From Allomuricauda ruestringensis DSM 13258 (GTDB taxonomy: Bacteria > Bacteroidota > Bacteroidia > Flavobacteriales > Flavobacteriaceae): a stretch of 64,000 nt of DNA. The stretch spans positions 1,499,501 to 1,563,500 of the forward strand of contig NC_015945.1 in assembly GCF_000224085.1 (NCBI RefSeq), read 5' to 3'. Below the pieces are notes generated by a model. The model saw only the letters and a program-made list of their open reading frames with translations, made no database searches and was not told where the DNA came from. The position numbers and the translations under genes were made by a program. Below, one piece after another: positions 44,470 through 52,494 of this stretch; positions within the stretch are counted from its first letter, which is position 1, and the number at the start of each line of letters is the position of its first letter.

Positions 44470-47400
44470 ATGAAAAAAAGATTATTTCTTCTGTTAGGTG
44501 CATTATTTGGCACGCTGACTTTTGCACAGACCGCCAACGATTATTTTGAACCCATGAAATTTAGAAACATTGGACCATTTAGGGGCGGACGTTCCGTAAC
44601 GGCAAGCGGTGTTGTGGGCGACCCGCTTACCTATTATATGGGTACAACGGGTGGCGGACTTTGGAAAACCAGCAATGCAGGAGGCCAATGGGAAAACATT
44701 TCTGATGGTTTTTTTGAAATGGGTTCCGTTGGGGCCGTTTCTGTTTCACCATCCAACCCCAATATTGTGTATTGTGGTATGGGCGAGCATGCGCCCAGAG
44801 GTGTAATGACCTCTTATGGAGACGGCATGTACAAATCCAACGATGCGGGAAAAACATGGATCAAGCTAGGCTTGGAAAAAACCCAACACATTTCACGGAT
44901 TATCATCCACCCGACCAACCCCGATATTGTTTATGTAGCCGCCCAAGGAGCTCTGTACGCACCAAATGAGGAAAGAGGGATATACCGTTCCATGGATGGC
45001 GGTAAAACTTGGGAGAAGATTCTATATGTGGATGAGGGAACAGGAGCCGCGGAGCTTTCCATGGATGCCAATAACCCTTTAGTGTTATATGCAGCGATGT
45101 GGGAGCATCAGCGCAAGCCCAACAAGGTAATCAGTGGTGGACCCGGAAGTGGATTGTATAAAAGTACCGATGGCGGGGATACTTGGACTGAAATGACCAA
45201 AGGTCTTCCCGAAGAAAAAGGGAAAATGGCCATAGCGGTAAGCCCTGCCAATTCTGATAAGGTGTATGCCGTAATCGAAAGTGACACAAACCAAGACAAG
45301 GGTGGTCTGTTCGTTTCGAATGATGCCGGTGATAGCTGGCAGATGGTAAGTGGAGATAACCGATTGGTGCAACGTGCCTGGTATTATATTGAAGTGTTTG
45401 CCGACCCTAATGATGAAGACACCGTGTATGTGCTGAGTGCTTCCATGTTCCGTTCCGAAGATGGGGGGAAAACATGGGAGACCATCTCAGTGCCCCATGG
45501 CGATACCCACGATTTGTGGATCAATCCGGATAACTCCGAAAACATTTTGTTGGCGGACGATGGCGGGGCGACCATTACTTTTGATTATGGCGAAAATTGG
45601 ACGCTACAGGACAATATGCCCACAGCTCAATTTTACAGAATCAGTACGGATAACCTGTTCCCTTACAATATCTACGGAGGTCAACAAGATAATACTTCGG
45701 TAAAAATTGCAAGTCTTTCCGTAGGTCGATGGAGCATCAACCAAGAAGATTGGCATTATTCCGCAGGTGGGGAGAGTGCTTTTTTGGCCTTTGATCCCGA
45801 TGACCCAAGATATGTAATGGGCGGAAGTTATTTGGGCACTATTGAGTTGTTGGATATGGAAGCAAAAATGTCGAGTAAGGTCATGGCAGCTCCCATCCAA
45901 TATTTGGGACGTGATGCACGCGATATGAAATACCTCTACAATTGGAACGCACCCGTAATTTGGTCCAAACACAAACCCGGTACGTTTTATCATGGAGCCC
46001 AATTGGTGCTAAGAACTAGGGACAACGGTGTCACTTGGGAAGAAATATCCCCGGACCTAACCAGAGATCAAGATGAGCTGCAAGGAAAAGGAGGTGGCCC
46101 CTACACCAACGAAGCCGTAGGTGCCGAAAACTACGGAACTTTAGCTTACATTATTGAATCACCGCACGAAAAAGGAATTTTGATTACGGGAAGTGATGAT
46201 GGTTTGGTGCATATCACCAAAAATGGAGGGGAGTCATGGGAGAACATAACCCCAAAGGGGTTAAAGGAATGTTTGGTGAACGCCATTGAGGTATCGCCAC
46301 ATGACCCAGGTACCATCTACATTGCCACCACCCGATATAAATTCAACGATTACACCCCTGCCATATACAAAAGCAGCGACTACGGTAAATCGTGGACGAA
46401 CATAAGTGAAGGAATTCCTTATGGAGCTTTTACACGGGTAGTGCGAGAAGATCAAGAGCAAAAAGGATTGTTGTACGCAGGTACCGAGAAGGGACTCTAT
46501 GTTTCTTGGAACGATGGAAAAAAATGGGAAGCCTTACAATTGAATTTGCCCAAAACACCGATTACGGATTTAAAGGTGCATCAAGGGGATTTGATCGTGG
46601 CAACATCTGGAAGGTCTTTTTGGATTTTGGACAACATTACCACACTATCACAGTACAAGGGAGTTGCCAAAGACCTGAAAATTTACAAGCCAGAAGAAGC
46701 CATTCACGGTAATTGGGGAAGTCAGCTTAACAGCAGTTCAAAAAGTGTGACGGGAACCAATTCTTTTGAAGGAATGAACCCTGCCAATGGCATGGTAATC
46801 TACTATAATCTTCCCGAAAAAATGGATTCTACGGAGGTGACCATGGAAATTTTGAATGGCCAGGGTAAAGTAGTTCGCAATTTTACTTCCCAAAAAGATG
46901 AAAGTTATATACCGCATAATGGCGGTGGAGCTCCACCAAAGCCTGTTTTGGGAACCGACAAGGGATTGAACCGCTTTGTTTGGGATTTAAAAACCCCAAT
47001 AATGCCAGGCATTCCAAGAGTTTATATTGAGGCTGATTTTACGGGTCACAAAGTGCCACCGGGGAACTACACCATCAATTTAAAAGCCAGTGGGGAAACA
47101 GTTTCCACGCAAGGAATCGTTGTTCCCACACCCAACACCGAAATAACACAAGAGCGTTTTGAGGAACACAATGCCATTATGACGGATTTCGAGACCAAAC
47201 TTACCGATATGCACAACAAAGTGAACAAGTTGAAAGAAGTGCAAGGTCAATTGGAGAAGCTTTTGAAAGATTTGGATAATGATGATCTTAAGAAAGAAGG
47301 CCAAGCTTTACTCGATAAATTAAAAGCATGGGACAAGGAAATGGTACAGCGAAAATCACAGGCGTATGACGATGTGGAGAACTTCCCCAACAAGTTTACC

Positions 47401-47595
47401 GCAGAATATCTTTTTGTGATGAACCATAGCAACAGCGCATTGCCACAAATCAATCAACCGTCAAAAGATAGAAAGAGAGAACTGGACGCACAATGGGTTG
47501 GGTTAAAACAACGAGCAGAAGCTCTAATGAATACAGAAATACCTAATTTTAACGCCAAACTCTGGGAGAATGGTGTTGGTGCCATTCGGATGTAA
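44470..47595 (+). CDS. Exported BNR/sortilin-type repeat protein (paralog 2)
   Basis: The 1041-residue protein has a signal peptide (residues 1-19, ending LTFAQ) and the same repeat layout as paralog 1, with [41 protein letters not shown] and [12 protein letters not shown] in register with it. The C-terminal part (from about residue 830) again has a beta domain and coiled coil, but with different loops. The tandem arrangement with hairpin copy B between them suggests an old duplication. It may be a substrate-specific variant; partner or ligand unknown. No type IX sorting domain is visible at its C-terminus. Confidence 0.85.
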   Translation: MKKRLFLLLGALFGTLTFAQTANDYFEPMKFRNIGPFRGGRSVTASGVVGDPLTYYMGTTGGGLWKTSNAGGQWENISDGFFEMGSVGAVSVSPSNPNIVYCGMGEHAPRGVMTSYGDGMYKSNDAGKTWIKLGLEKTQHISRIIIHPTNPDIVYVAAQGALYAPNEERGIYRSMDGGKTWEKILYVDEGTGAAELSMDANNPLVLYAAMWEHQRKPNKVISGGPGSGLYKSTDGGDTWTEMTKGLPEEKGKMAIAVSPANSDKVYAVIESDTNQDKGGLFVSNDAGDSWQMVSGDNRLVQRAWYYIEVFADPNDEDTVYVLSASMFRSEDGGKTWETISVPHGDTHDLWINPDNSENILLADDGGATITFDYGENWTLQDNMPTAQFYRISTDNLFPYNIYGGQQDNTSVKIASLSVGRWSINQEDWHYSAGGESAFLAFDPDDPRYVMGGSYLGTIELLDMEAKMSSKVMAAPIQYLGRDARDMKYLYNWNAPVIWSKHKPGTFYHGAQLVLRTRDNGVTWEEISPDLTRDQDELQGKGGGPYTNEAVGAENYGTLAYIIESPHEKGILITGSDDGLVHITKNGGESWENITPKGLKECLVNAIEVSPHDPGTIYIATTRYKFNDYTPAIYKSSDYGKSWTNISEGIPYGAFTRVVREDQEQKGLLYAGTEKGLYVSWNDGKKWEALQLNLPKTPITDLKVHQGDLIVATSGRSFWILDNITTLSQYKGVAKDLKIYKPEEAIHGNWGSQLNSSSKSVTGTNSFEGMNPANGMVIYYNLPEKMDSTEVTMEILNGQGKVVRNFTSQKDESYIPHNGGGAPPKPVLGTDKGLNRFVWDLKTPIMPGIPRVYIEADFTGHKVPPGNYTINLKASGETVSTQGIVVPTPNTEITQERFEEHNAIMTDFETKLTDMHNKVNKLKEVQGQLEKLLKDLDNDDLKKEGQALLDKLKAWDKEMVQRKSQAYDDVENFPNKFTAEYLFVMNHSNSALPQINQPSKDRKRELDAQWVGLKQRAEALMNTEIPNFNAKLWENGVGAIRM

Positions 47596-47613
47596 AATAT
47601 AAAAGCTGAATAA

Positions 47614-48159
47614 TTGCTGTACCCCTATATAAAATCGTTGCACTTAATATTTGTGGTGACCTGGTTTGCAGGTTTGTTCTACATCCCCAGGCTGTTCATC
47701 TACCATATTGAAGCTTGGCAAAAACCATCACCCGATAGGGAAATCCTTTCCGATCAATTAAAGTTGATGACGAAACGATTATGGTACATCATTACTTGGC
47801 CATCGGCAATCTTGTGTACGTTGTTCGCGATATGGTTGTTGATTTTGATGCCCGCATGGTTGCAGCAACCTTGGATGCACGTTAAACTGGCCTTTGTGGC
47901 GCTACTTTTTGTGTATCATTTTAAATGCCATCAAATTTTTAAGCAATTACAGCGGGATGAGGTTAAATACACTTCAAAATTTATGCGAATTTGGAATGAG
48001 GTGGCTACCCTTGTCCTGTTTGCCGTTGTGTTTTTGGTGGTTTTAAAAAGTGCTTTTAATTGGATCTATGGTATTGTGGGCATCTTTGCCCTTATGATTT
48101 TATTGATGCTCGGTATCCGATGGTACAAAAAAGTTCGGGACAAAAATCCGAATGCTTAG
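47614..48159 (+). CDS. hemJ: HemJ-like protoporphyrinogen oxidase (UPF0093/CopD-like membrane protein)
   Basis: The 181-residue protein begins at TTG 47614 with LYPYIKSLHLIFVVTWFAGLFYIPRLFIYHIEA, the HemJ signature with conserved His and a Pro-Arg pair in helix 1. It has four membrane helices. HemJ oxidises protoporphyrinogen IX to protoporphyrin IX in haem synthesis. It starts 18 bases after paralog 2 but has no link to it in function. In genome annotation, such proteins are often listed as CopD family. Confidence 0.82.
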   Translation: MLYPYIKSLHLIFVVTWFAGLFYIPRLFIYHIEAWQKPSPDREILSDQLKLMTKRLWYIITWPSAILCTLFAIWLLILMPAWLQQPWMHVKLAFVALLFVYHFKCHQIFKQLQRDEVKYTSKFMRIWNEVATLVLFAVVFLVVLKSAFNWIYGIVGIFALMILLMLGIRWYKKVRDKNPNA

Positions 48160-48247
48160 AACACCCAATTTTAAGCTTAAATTGAGGTGTAAAAAGATGA
48201 GTGTGATGTTGCATTATTTTTTGATTCAAACTTGTGTATATTAACGT

Positions 48248-48736
48248 ATGCCCAGAGAATACCCGAAAGATCGCATCAAAGTACCTCGATTTAGCGAGGA
48301 TTCGGGGTTTTACACTACACCGCAGCGTTCCAGGATCATGGGAAGAATACGGGGCAAGAACACCAAGCCAGAGCTTGCCTTCAGAAAAGCGTTGTGGCAG
48401 TCGGGCTACCGTTACCGCATCGACTACAAAAAACTCATTGGAAAGCCCGATATCGCCCTAAAAAAGTACAAGACCGCTATATTTATTGATGGTGAGTACT
48501 GGCACGGCTACAATTGGGAGGAGCGTAAACAAAAAATCAAGACTAACCGAGAGTTCTGGATTCCGAAGATTGAACGCAACATGCAACGGGACGAGGAGGT
48601 GAATCAAGCTCTAAAAGAAATGGGATATACCGTCTTCCGTTTTTGGGAATCTGAAATCAAGAAAAACTTAGATGAATGTTTGGAGGAAGTTTTAGTGCAC
48701 TTGGATAAAGTCAAAGCTGCTTTTTCACAATCTTGA
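48248..48736 (+). CDS. Vsr-like very-short-patch repair endonuclease, zinc site altered
   Basis: The 162-residue protein has the Vsr pattern: RSRIMGRIRGKNTKPELAFRKALW, YRYRIDYKKLIGKPDIAL with catalytic-type Asp68, then FIDGEYWHGYNW and REFWIPKIERNMQRD. The cysteines that bind structural zinc in the Escherichia coli enzyme (GCFWH and WECE segments) are replaced by Glu and Ser (DGEYWH, FWESE). It has no adjacent cytosine methyltransferase. It converges with the XRE-S24 gene, overlapping by 26 bases. It probably nicks mismatches or a related DNA structure; its exact target is unknown. Confidence 0.82.
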   Translation: MPREYPKDRIKVPRFSEDSGFYTTPQRSRIMGRIRGKNTKPELAFRKALWQSGYRYRIDYKKLIGKPDIALKKYKTAIFIDGEYWHGYNWEERKQKIKTNREFWIPKIERNMQRDEEVNQALKEMGYTVFRFWESEIKKNLDECLEEVLVHLDKVKAAFSQS

Positions 48737-49415
48737 AGACTTGTAACACATCATCCAAAGGCAGCTCAAAGTCCTGAAATTCGGGAGATGTGTTCAAATT
48801 ATGGCACAAAATCGTCTTATTTTCCCTGTTATACCCTGTAAGCTGTTTACAGATAATCCTATTCGTACAAACCAATATATAAGATTGGTTCCAAAAGGTT
48901 TCATTATTGCGCGTTAACGATTCTTTTTTAATTTCCAACCCAAGTACATATGCCTTGTTCGGAATTGCCTCTAAGCTGGAATCGTTCATGGAATCGCCGG
49001 ACACCTCAAATATGCGATGGGGTTCATCCGCTAAAAAATCAATTATAAAACCTCCCTGAAAAGGATTGCTCAGATTGTTTTTCTTTAAACTTTGAATATA
49101 TTTTTTGTGCCATTCCACCAATACCAAAGGGGCCATTACCAAGTATTTTCCATGCTCCAACGGGTAAAAAACACTGCCATGTTTTGTAAAAGGCTGTCGC
49201 TTGGTGTAGGCCTCTCCCATGTCGTTGACCTCGTGCATATAGAGTTCGGCAATGGTAAGTCCAAAATATTCGGCAATTTTGGTGAGATTCTTAATGGGAA
49301 TGTTTGCATCCTTGCGTTCGTAGAGCTGAATGGTGCGAAGGCTAACCCCAATTTCTTTACCCAATTGTGATTGGCTAATATTATTTTTTCGTCTTAACTG
49401 CTTAATTATATACAT
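48711..49415 (-). CDS. XRE-family repressor with S24/LexA-like peptidase domain
   Basis: The 234-residue protein has an N-terminal helix-turn-helix (residues 5-57; SQSQLGKEIGVSLRTIQLYE) and a C-terminal S24-like domain. Its Ser142 in FEVSGDSMND and Lys190 in IICKQLTGYN fit the catalytic dyad. Such proteins are phage-type or stress-type repressors that inactivate themselves. No clear Ala-Gly cleavage site is visible. Two dyad operators lie upstream (49430-49444 and 49481-49495), the first only 15 bases before its ATG, so autoregulation is likely. Confidence 0.82.
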   Translation of the reverse strand: MYIIKQLRRKNNISQSQLGKEIGVSLRTIQLYERKDANIPIKNLTKIAEYFGLTIAELYMHEVNDMGEAYTKRQPFTKHGSVFYPLEHGKYLVMAPLVLVEWHKKYIQSLKKNNLSNPFQGGFIIDFLADEPHRIFEVSGDSMNDSSLEAIPNKAYVLGLEIKKESLTRNNETFWNQSYILVCTNRIICKQLTGYNRENKTILCHNLNTSPEFQDFELPLDDVLQVFKIVKKQL

Positions 49416-49429
49416 TTATTTCTATATTG

Positions 49430-49444
49430 TGTAATATTGTTACG
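49430..49444. promoter_or_regulatory. Operator-like dyad 1 (TGTAA-N5-TTACG)
   Basis: The 15-base site TGTAATATTGTTACG lies 15 bases upstream of the XRE-S24 ATG. Its half-sites match those of dyad 2 at 49481-49495 apart from one terminal base, and centres are 51 bases apart, about five helical turns. Both sites lie in the spacer between the repressor and the divergent gene at 49556. Confidence 0.6.
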
Positions 49445-49480
49445 CAACAAGCAATCAACGCAGCAATTCATCTAATTTTC

Positions 49481-49495
49481 TGTAATTGGGTTACA
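49481..49495. promoter_or_regulatory. Operator-like dyad 2 (TGTAA-N5-TTACA)
   Basis: TGTAATTGGGTTACA is a perfect 5+5-base inverted repeat with a 5-base spacer. It lies 61 bases upstream of the divergent gene at 49556. See dyad 1 for the shared half-site and spacing. Confidence 0.6.
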
Positions 49496-49555
49496 AGCCA
49501 AATATAGAAAATAGGATCTGACCCCGACATATAATTATTTAAACACGAATTATAA

Positions 49556-49876
49556 ATGGGTTCCATTAAAGGCCTTGGGCCAATCGTAAAAGGCGAATTG
49601 ATTTTTAGGGAAGAGGATTATGGAAAGCCGATCAATGAAAAGCTGTCCGAAATACTGCGAAGAAATACTTCTAAAAACGATTTTGCCAACATTGCCATAC
49701 AGAGCAATGTGAGTTTTTCCACAATCCGCGATGTAGTGTACCGCACCAATAGTTTGACCAAATTGAACGCAAATGCCATTTCTTTGCTGATTCATGCCGC
49801 TTACGAAAACTCTTTTGCATACAAACTACAGGCGGAGGGCGATATTCTTTATCTGGGAAATTTATTGAAGATCTAA
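49556..49876 (+). CDS. Unrecognised small protein, 106 residues, divergent from the XRE-S24 gene
   Basis: The protein begins MGSIKGLGPIVKGELIF and has a helix-rich body with INEKLSEILRRNTSKNDFANIAIQSNVSFSTIRDVVYRTNSLT near residues 25-70. That stretch could be a helix-turn-helix-like DNA-binding segment of the kind found in small regulators. No catalytic motif is seen. It shares the operator-bearing spacer with the XRE-S24 gene. Its stop overlaps the convergent acetyltransferase by 15 bases. I cannot assign a family. Confidence 0.6.
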   Translation: MGSIKGLGPIVKGELIFREEDYGKPINEKLSEILRRNTSKNDFANIAIQSNVSFSTIRDVVYRTNSLTKLNANAISLLIHAAYENSFAYKLQAEGDILYLGNLLKI

Positions 49877-50380
49877 ACGCAACAACCAATCGGTTTGTTT
49901 ATCGGTACCGATATAATAAGGGTGTTCGTTAAACTTTGTAAAACCATGTTTTTGATAAAAACGTATGGCTTTGGGGTTGTGTTCCCATACCCCTAGCCAA
50001 ATATAGTCTTTATCCAACTCTTTGGCTTTTGTGATGATCTCTTGAAGGATCCAAGCACCTATCTTTTTACCTTGATGCTCCCCAAGCACATAAATACGTT
50101 CAACTTCTAAGGCATTGGGATCGTGCACATCGGTCTGCGCCGTTCCAATATTCAATTTAAAATACCCAACCAATGTTTCATCGTCATAAACAAAATGAAA
50201 AAGACAGTCCCTGTGGGCAAGCTCTTTGGCTAGTTTATCAGGATGGAACGCTTCTTGGATATACGCTTCAAAATCCTTTGGGTCATTGTCCTTTTCAAAA
50301 GCCGTTCTAAAGGTCTCTTTGGATATATGCACCAAAGTTTTTAGGTCGGAAGCGGTACATTTTTTATAGTGCAAGGACAT
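49862..50380 (-). CDS. GNAT-family N-acetyltransferase
   Basis: The 172-residue protein has the acetyl-CoA binding signature region RIYVLGEHQGKKIGAWILQEI (the Q/R-x2-G-x-G/A motif) near residue 100 and ends with a typical KAIRFYQKHGFTKF. The enzyme transfers an acetyl group from acetyl-CoA to a small amine or protein N-terminus; the substrate is unknown. The upstream terminator at 50409-50438 separates it from the minus-strand region above, so it has its own short promoter region. Confidence 0.88.
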   Translation of the reverse strand: MSLHYKKCTASDLKTLVHISKETFRTAFEKDNDPKDFEAYIQEAFHPDKLAKELAHRDCLFHFVYDDETLVGYFKLNIGTAQTDVHDPNALEVERIYVLGEHQGKKIGAWILQEIITKAKELDKDYIWLGVWEHNPKAIRFYQKHGFTKFNEHPYYIGTDKQTDWLLRLDLQ

Positions 50381-50408
50381 GGCTAGAAATTATGCCCAAA
50401 ATTATCAC

Positions 50409-50438
50409 AAAAAAAGAGCCTAACACGATGTTGGCTCT
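50409..50438 (-). terminator. Intrinsic terminator, minus strand
   Basis: On the minus strand AGAGCC AACA (from 50438) pairs with TGTT AGGCTCT (to 50415) around a short loop with one bulge, followed by seven T. It ends transcription from the scoA/scoB side before the acetyltransferase. Confidence 0.75.
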
Positions 50439-50465
50439 ATATTTTTCAGGGGGATAACTACTGAT

Positions 50466-50570
50466 CTATAGCATGAAAAGCTTTTTGATCAAAAGCATAA
50501 AACCTGTGAAAAAATCGTTTCTGTAGACTTGAACATTTTCGTCCATCGTGGTTTTTGATTTTAGTGCCAT
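50466..50570 (-). CDS. Possible small protein, 34 residues
   Basis: An ATG at 50570 opens a 34-codon frame (M-A-L-K-S-K start, then a hydrophobic Phe/Leu/Met-rich C-terminal half with FFTGFMLLIKKLFML). It ends 28 bases before the terminator stem. The amphipathic tail could be membrane-associated. There is no ribosome binding site to speak of, and coding is supported only by position before the terminator. It may be chance. Confidence 0.3.
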   Translation of the reverse strand: MALKSKTTMDENVQVYRNDFFTGFMLLIKKLFML

Positions 50571-50701
50571 GGTTAATTAGGTTTGTGGTGTTAATTTGGG
50601 TAAAAATTTCGATATAACCAAATATATAATCGATGAATGGTAATTTAAAACAATTGTTGTGTAATGGCTTGATTTTGTTGTAAAAATTGTTTGGATATTT
50701 A

Positions 50702-51355
50702 TTAAATAGTCATTTCGGGAATATCTCCTTCCACAACAAGTTTTCCTTCGGTTGCTTCTACGATTTCCTCAACGGTGACCCCAGGTGCTCTTTCCATTAA
50801 TTTGAATCCATTGGGAGTCACCTCCAAAACGGCAAGATTGGTCACAATTTTTTTTACACACCCTACACCGGTCAAAGGCAAGGTGCATCGTTTCAACAAT
50901 TTTGATTCCCCGGCCCTGTTCGTGTGCATCATCGCCACTATGATATTTTCCGCAGAAGCTACCAAGTCCATGGCACCTCCCATTCCTTTTACCATCTTTC
51001 CAGGTATCTTCCAGTTGGCGATATCTCCGTTCTCCGCTACTTCCATCGCCCCTAAAATGGTCAAATGGACGTGTTGGCCCCTGATCATTCCAAAACTCAG
51101 GGCAGAATCAAAAAAAGAAGCACCTGGCAAAGTGGTTATGGTCTGTTTACCCGCATTGATGATATCAGCATCCTCTTCCCCCTCAAATGGGAAAGGCCCC
51201 ATGCCCAATACTCCGTTCTCGCTTTGAAATTCAACACTTACATCGTCCCGTACAAAATTGGCGACCAAAGTGGGAATACCAATACCCAGGTTTACGTAGT
51301 ATCCGTCTTTGACCTCTTTTGCGATCCGTTTTGCTATTCCGTTTTTATCAAGCAT
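50702..51355 (-). CDS. scoB: 3-oxoacid CoA-transferase subunit B
   Basis: The 217-residue protein has the class I CoA-transferase beta pattern: VNLGIGIPTLVANF near residue 22 and the catalytic glutamate in the SENGVLGMGPFP segment near residue 50, then GGAMDL and RCTLPLTGVGCVKKIVTNLAV. With subunit A it moves CoA from succinyl-CoA to acetoacetate or a similar acid. Here it is separated from subunit A by a small zinc-ribbon membrane gene, with overlapping starts and stops, so all three are one transcript. Confidence 0.92.
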   Translation of the reverse strand: MLDKNGIAKRIAKEVKDGYYVNLGIGIPTLVANFVRDDVSVEFQSENGVLGMGPFPFEGEEDADIINAGKQTITTLPGASFFDSALSFGMIRGQHVHLTILGAMEVAENGDIANWKIPGKMVKGMGGAMDLVASAENIIVAMMHTNRAGESKLLKRCTLPLTGVGCVKKIVTNLAVLEVTPNGFKLMERAPGVTVEEIVEATEGKLVVEGDIPEMTI

Positions 51356-51696
51356 TATTTACGTTTTATTAGAAATTTATTAAATCCACTCAAAGCTTTA
51401 TTTTCTGAAATCCAAAAAAGTAGTGGGATAATAAGACTTGCTGTGGATATAGCTCTGTAGGTATTCCAAAATACCAATGTTAATATTAATCCAATCAAAA
51501 GGCCCAATAAAACTATCCTATTATCCACAACAGTAGTGATTTGATTCAAATGCTTTTTGTCCATCTTTCCACAGTTTTCACAATCAACCTTAATATCATC
51601 CGTTCCCAGCTTGACTTGTAAATCTGGTCTTGTACTTGCTTTGTGCTTTATATAATTTAACTTCTTGCAAGCAGAGCATGTATAACTTAGCCTCAT
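51355..51696 (-). CDS. Zinc-ribbon-like membrane protein between the CoA-transferase genes
   Basis: The 113-residue protein begins [21 protein letters not shown] and has a second CENCGK motif near residue 39, making a Cys4 zinc-ribbon-like N-terminus (residues 7-42). A membrane helix follows at about residues 60-77, and a second hydrophobic segment at about 84-96. It overlaps scoB by one base and scoA by four bases, so it is translated in the same transcript. No family or function is recognised. Confidence 0.7.
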   Translation of the reverse strand: MRLSYTCSACKKLNYIKHKASTRPDLQVKLGTDDIKVDCENCGKMDKKHLNQITTVVDNRIVLLGLLIGLILTLVFWNTYRAISTASLIIPLLFWISENKALSGFNKFLIKRK

Positions 51697-52394
51697 TTCT
51701 TTTGTCTCACCGTTCGCCGCTCTATTCTTTTCTCAAATGATTTTCCTTGGAAAATACGCTGCACAAATATTCCAGGGATATGGATTTCATTCGGGTCCAG
51801 ACTTCCTGCCGGCAAGAGCTCCTCTACCTCAGCTACGGTAATGGTAGCTGCTCCGCACATACAGGGGTTAAAGTTCCGTGCAGTTCCCTTAAAAATAAGG
51901 TTGCCGGCTTCGTCTCCTTTCCATGCCTTTACAAACGAAAAGTCAGCTTTAAATGCTGGCTCCAACACATACATTTTTCCATCAAATTCCCTGGTCTCTT
52001 TTCCTTCTGCGACCTCGGTTCCATAACCTGCCGGGGTATAAAAGGCAGGAAAACCTGCTTGTGCCGCCCTGCATTTTTCGGCCAAAGTTCCTTGTGGTGT
52101 CAGTTCTACTTCAAGTTCTCCGCTCAACATTTGACGTTCAAATTCATCGTTTTCGCCCACGTAGGAGGAAATCATTTTCTTGATTTGATGTTTCTGCAAG
52201 AGTAGCCCCAGACCAAAATCATCGACCCCGGCATTATTGGATATACAGGTAATGTCCTTAACGCCCAATCGTACCAATTCGTCAATGGCATTTTCGGGTA
52301 TTCCGCATAGGCCAAATCCACCCAACATAAAGGTCATTCCATCCTTTACACCCTCCAAAGCCTCTTTAACATTGGCAACTGTTTTATTGATCAT
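51693..52394 (-). CDS. scoA: 3-oxoacid CoA-transferase subunit A
   Basis: The 233-residue protein has the alpha-subunit pattern: [17 protein letters not shown] near residue 24, [25 protein letters not shown] and [16 protein letters not shown]. It pairs with the beta subunit at 50702-51355 as the heteromeric CoA transferase of ketone-body-type metabolism. Starts from ATG 52394. A terminator-like palindrome lies just upstream at 52437-52472. Confidence 0.92.
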   Translation of the reverse strand: MINKTVANVKEALEGVKDGMTFMLGGFGLCGIPENAIDELVRLGVKDITCISNNAGVDDFGLGLLLQKHQIKKMISSYVGENDEFERQMLSGELEVELTPQGTLAEKCRAAQAGFPAFYTPAGYGTEVAEGKETREFDGKMYVLEPAFKADFSFVKAWKGDEAGNLIFKGTARNFNPCMCGAATITVAEVEELLPAGSLDPNEIHIPGIFVQRIFQGKSFEKRIERRTVRQKK

Positions 52395-52436
52395 AGCATT
52401 CGTATTTATATTGCCTGAAATTACGATTTAAATAAA

Positions 52437-52472
52437 AAAGCCCCAAGCAAATTACGATATGCTTGGGGCTTT
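52437..52472 (-). terminator. Intrinsic terminator after the PBP1A gene
   Basis: AAAGCCCCAAGC (52437-52448) and GCTTGGGGCTTT (52461-52472) form a perfect 12-bp stem with a 12-base loop. On the minus strand it ends in a T-rich tract, 23 bases after the PBP1A stop, and separates it from scoA. Confidence 0.88.
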
Positions 52473-52494
52473 ATTTTATTAAAGTGGGTTTGGA

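Larger units (their letters stand above)
50381..50701. other. Intergenic region (321 bases) with terminator and small reading frame
   Basis: The region holds a minus-strand terminator at 50409-50438, a possible 34-residue minus-strand frame at 50466-50570 and an AT-rich stretch of about 130 bases after it. No larger gene fits. It lies between the acetyltransferase start and the scoB end. Confidence 0.6.

Noticed and set aside
41149..47595. CRISPR-like or tandem DNA repeats in the BNR genes
   Set aside because: The repeats are protein-level BNR motifs with varying spacing and sequence, not direct DNA repeats with spacers.
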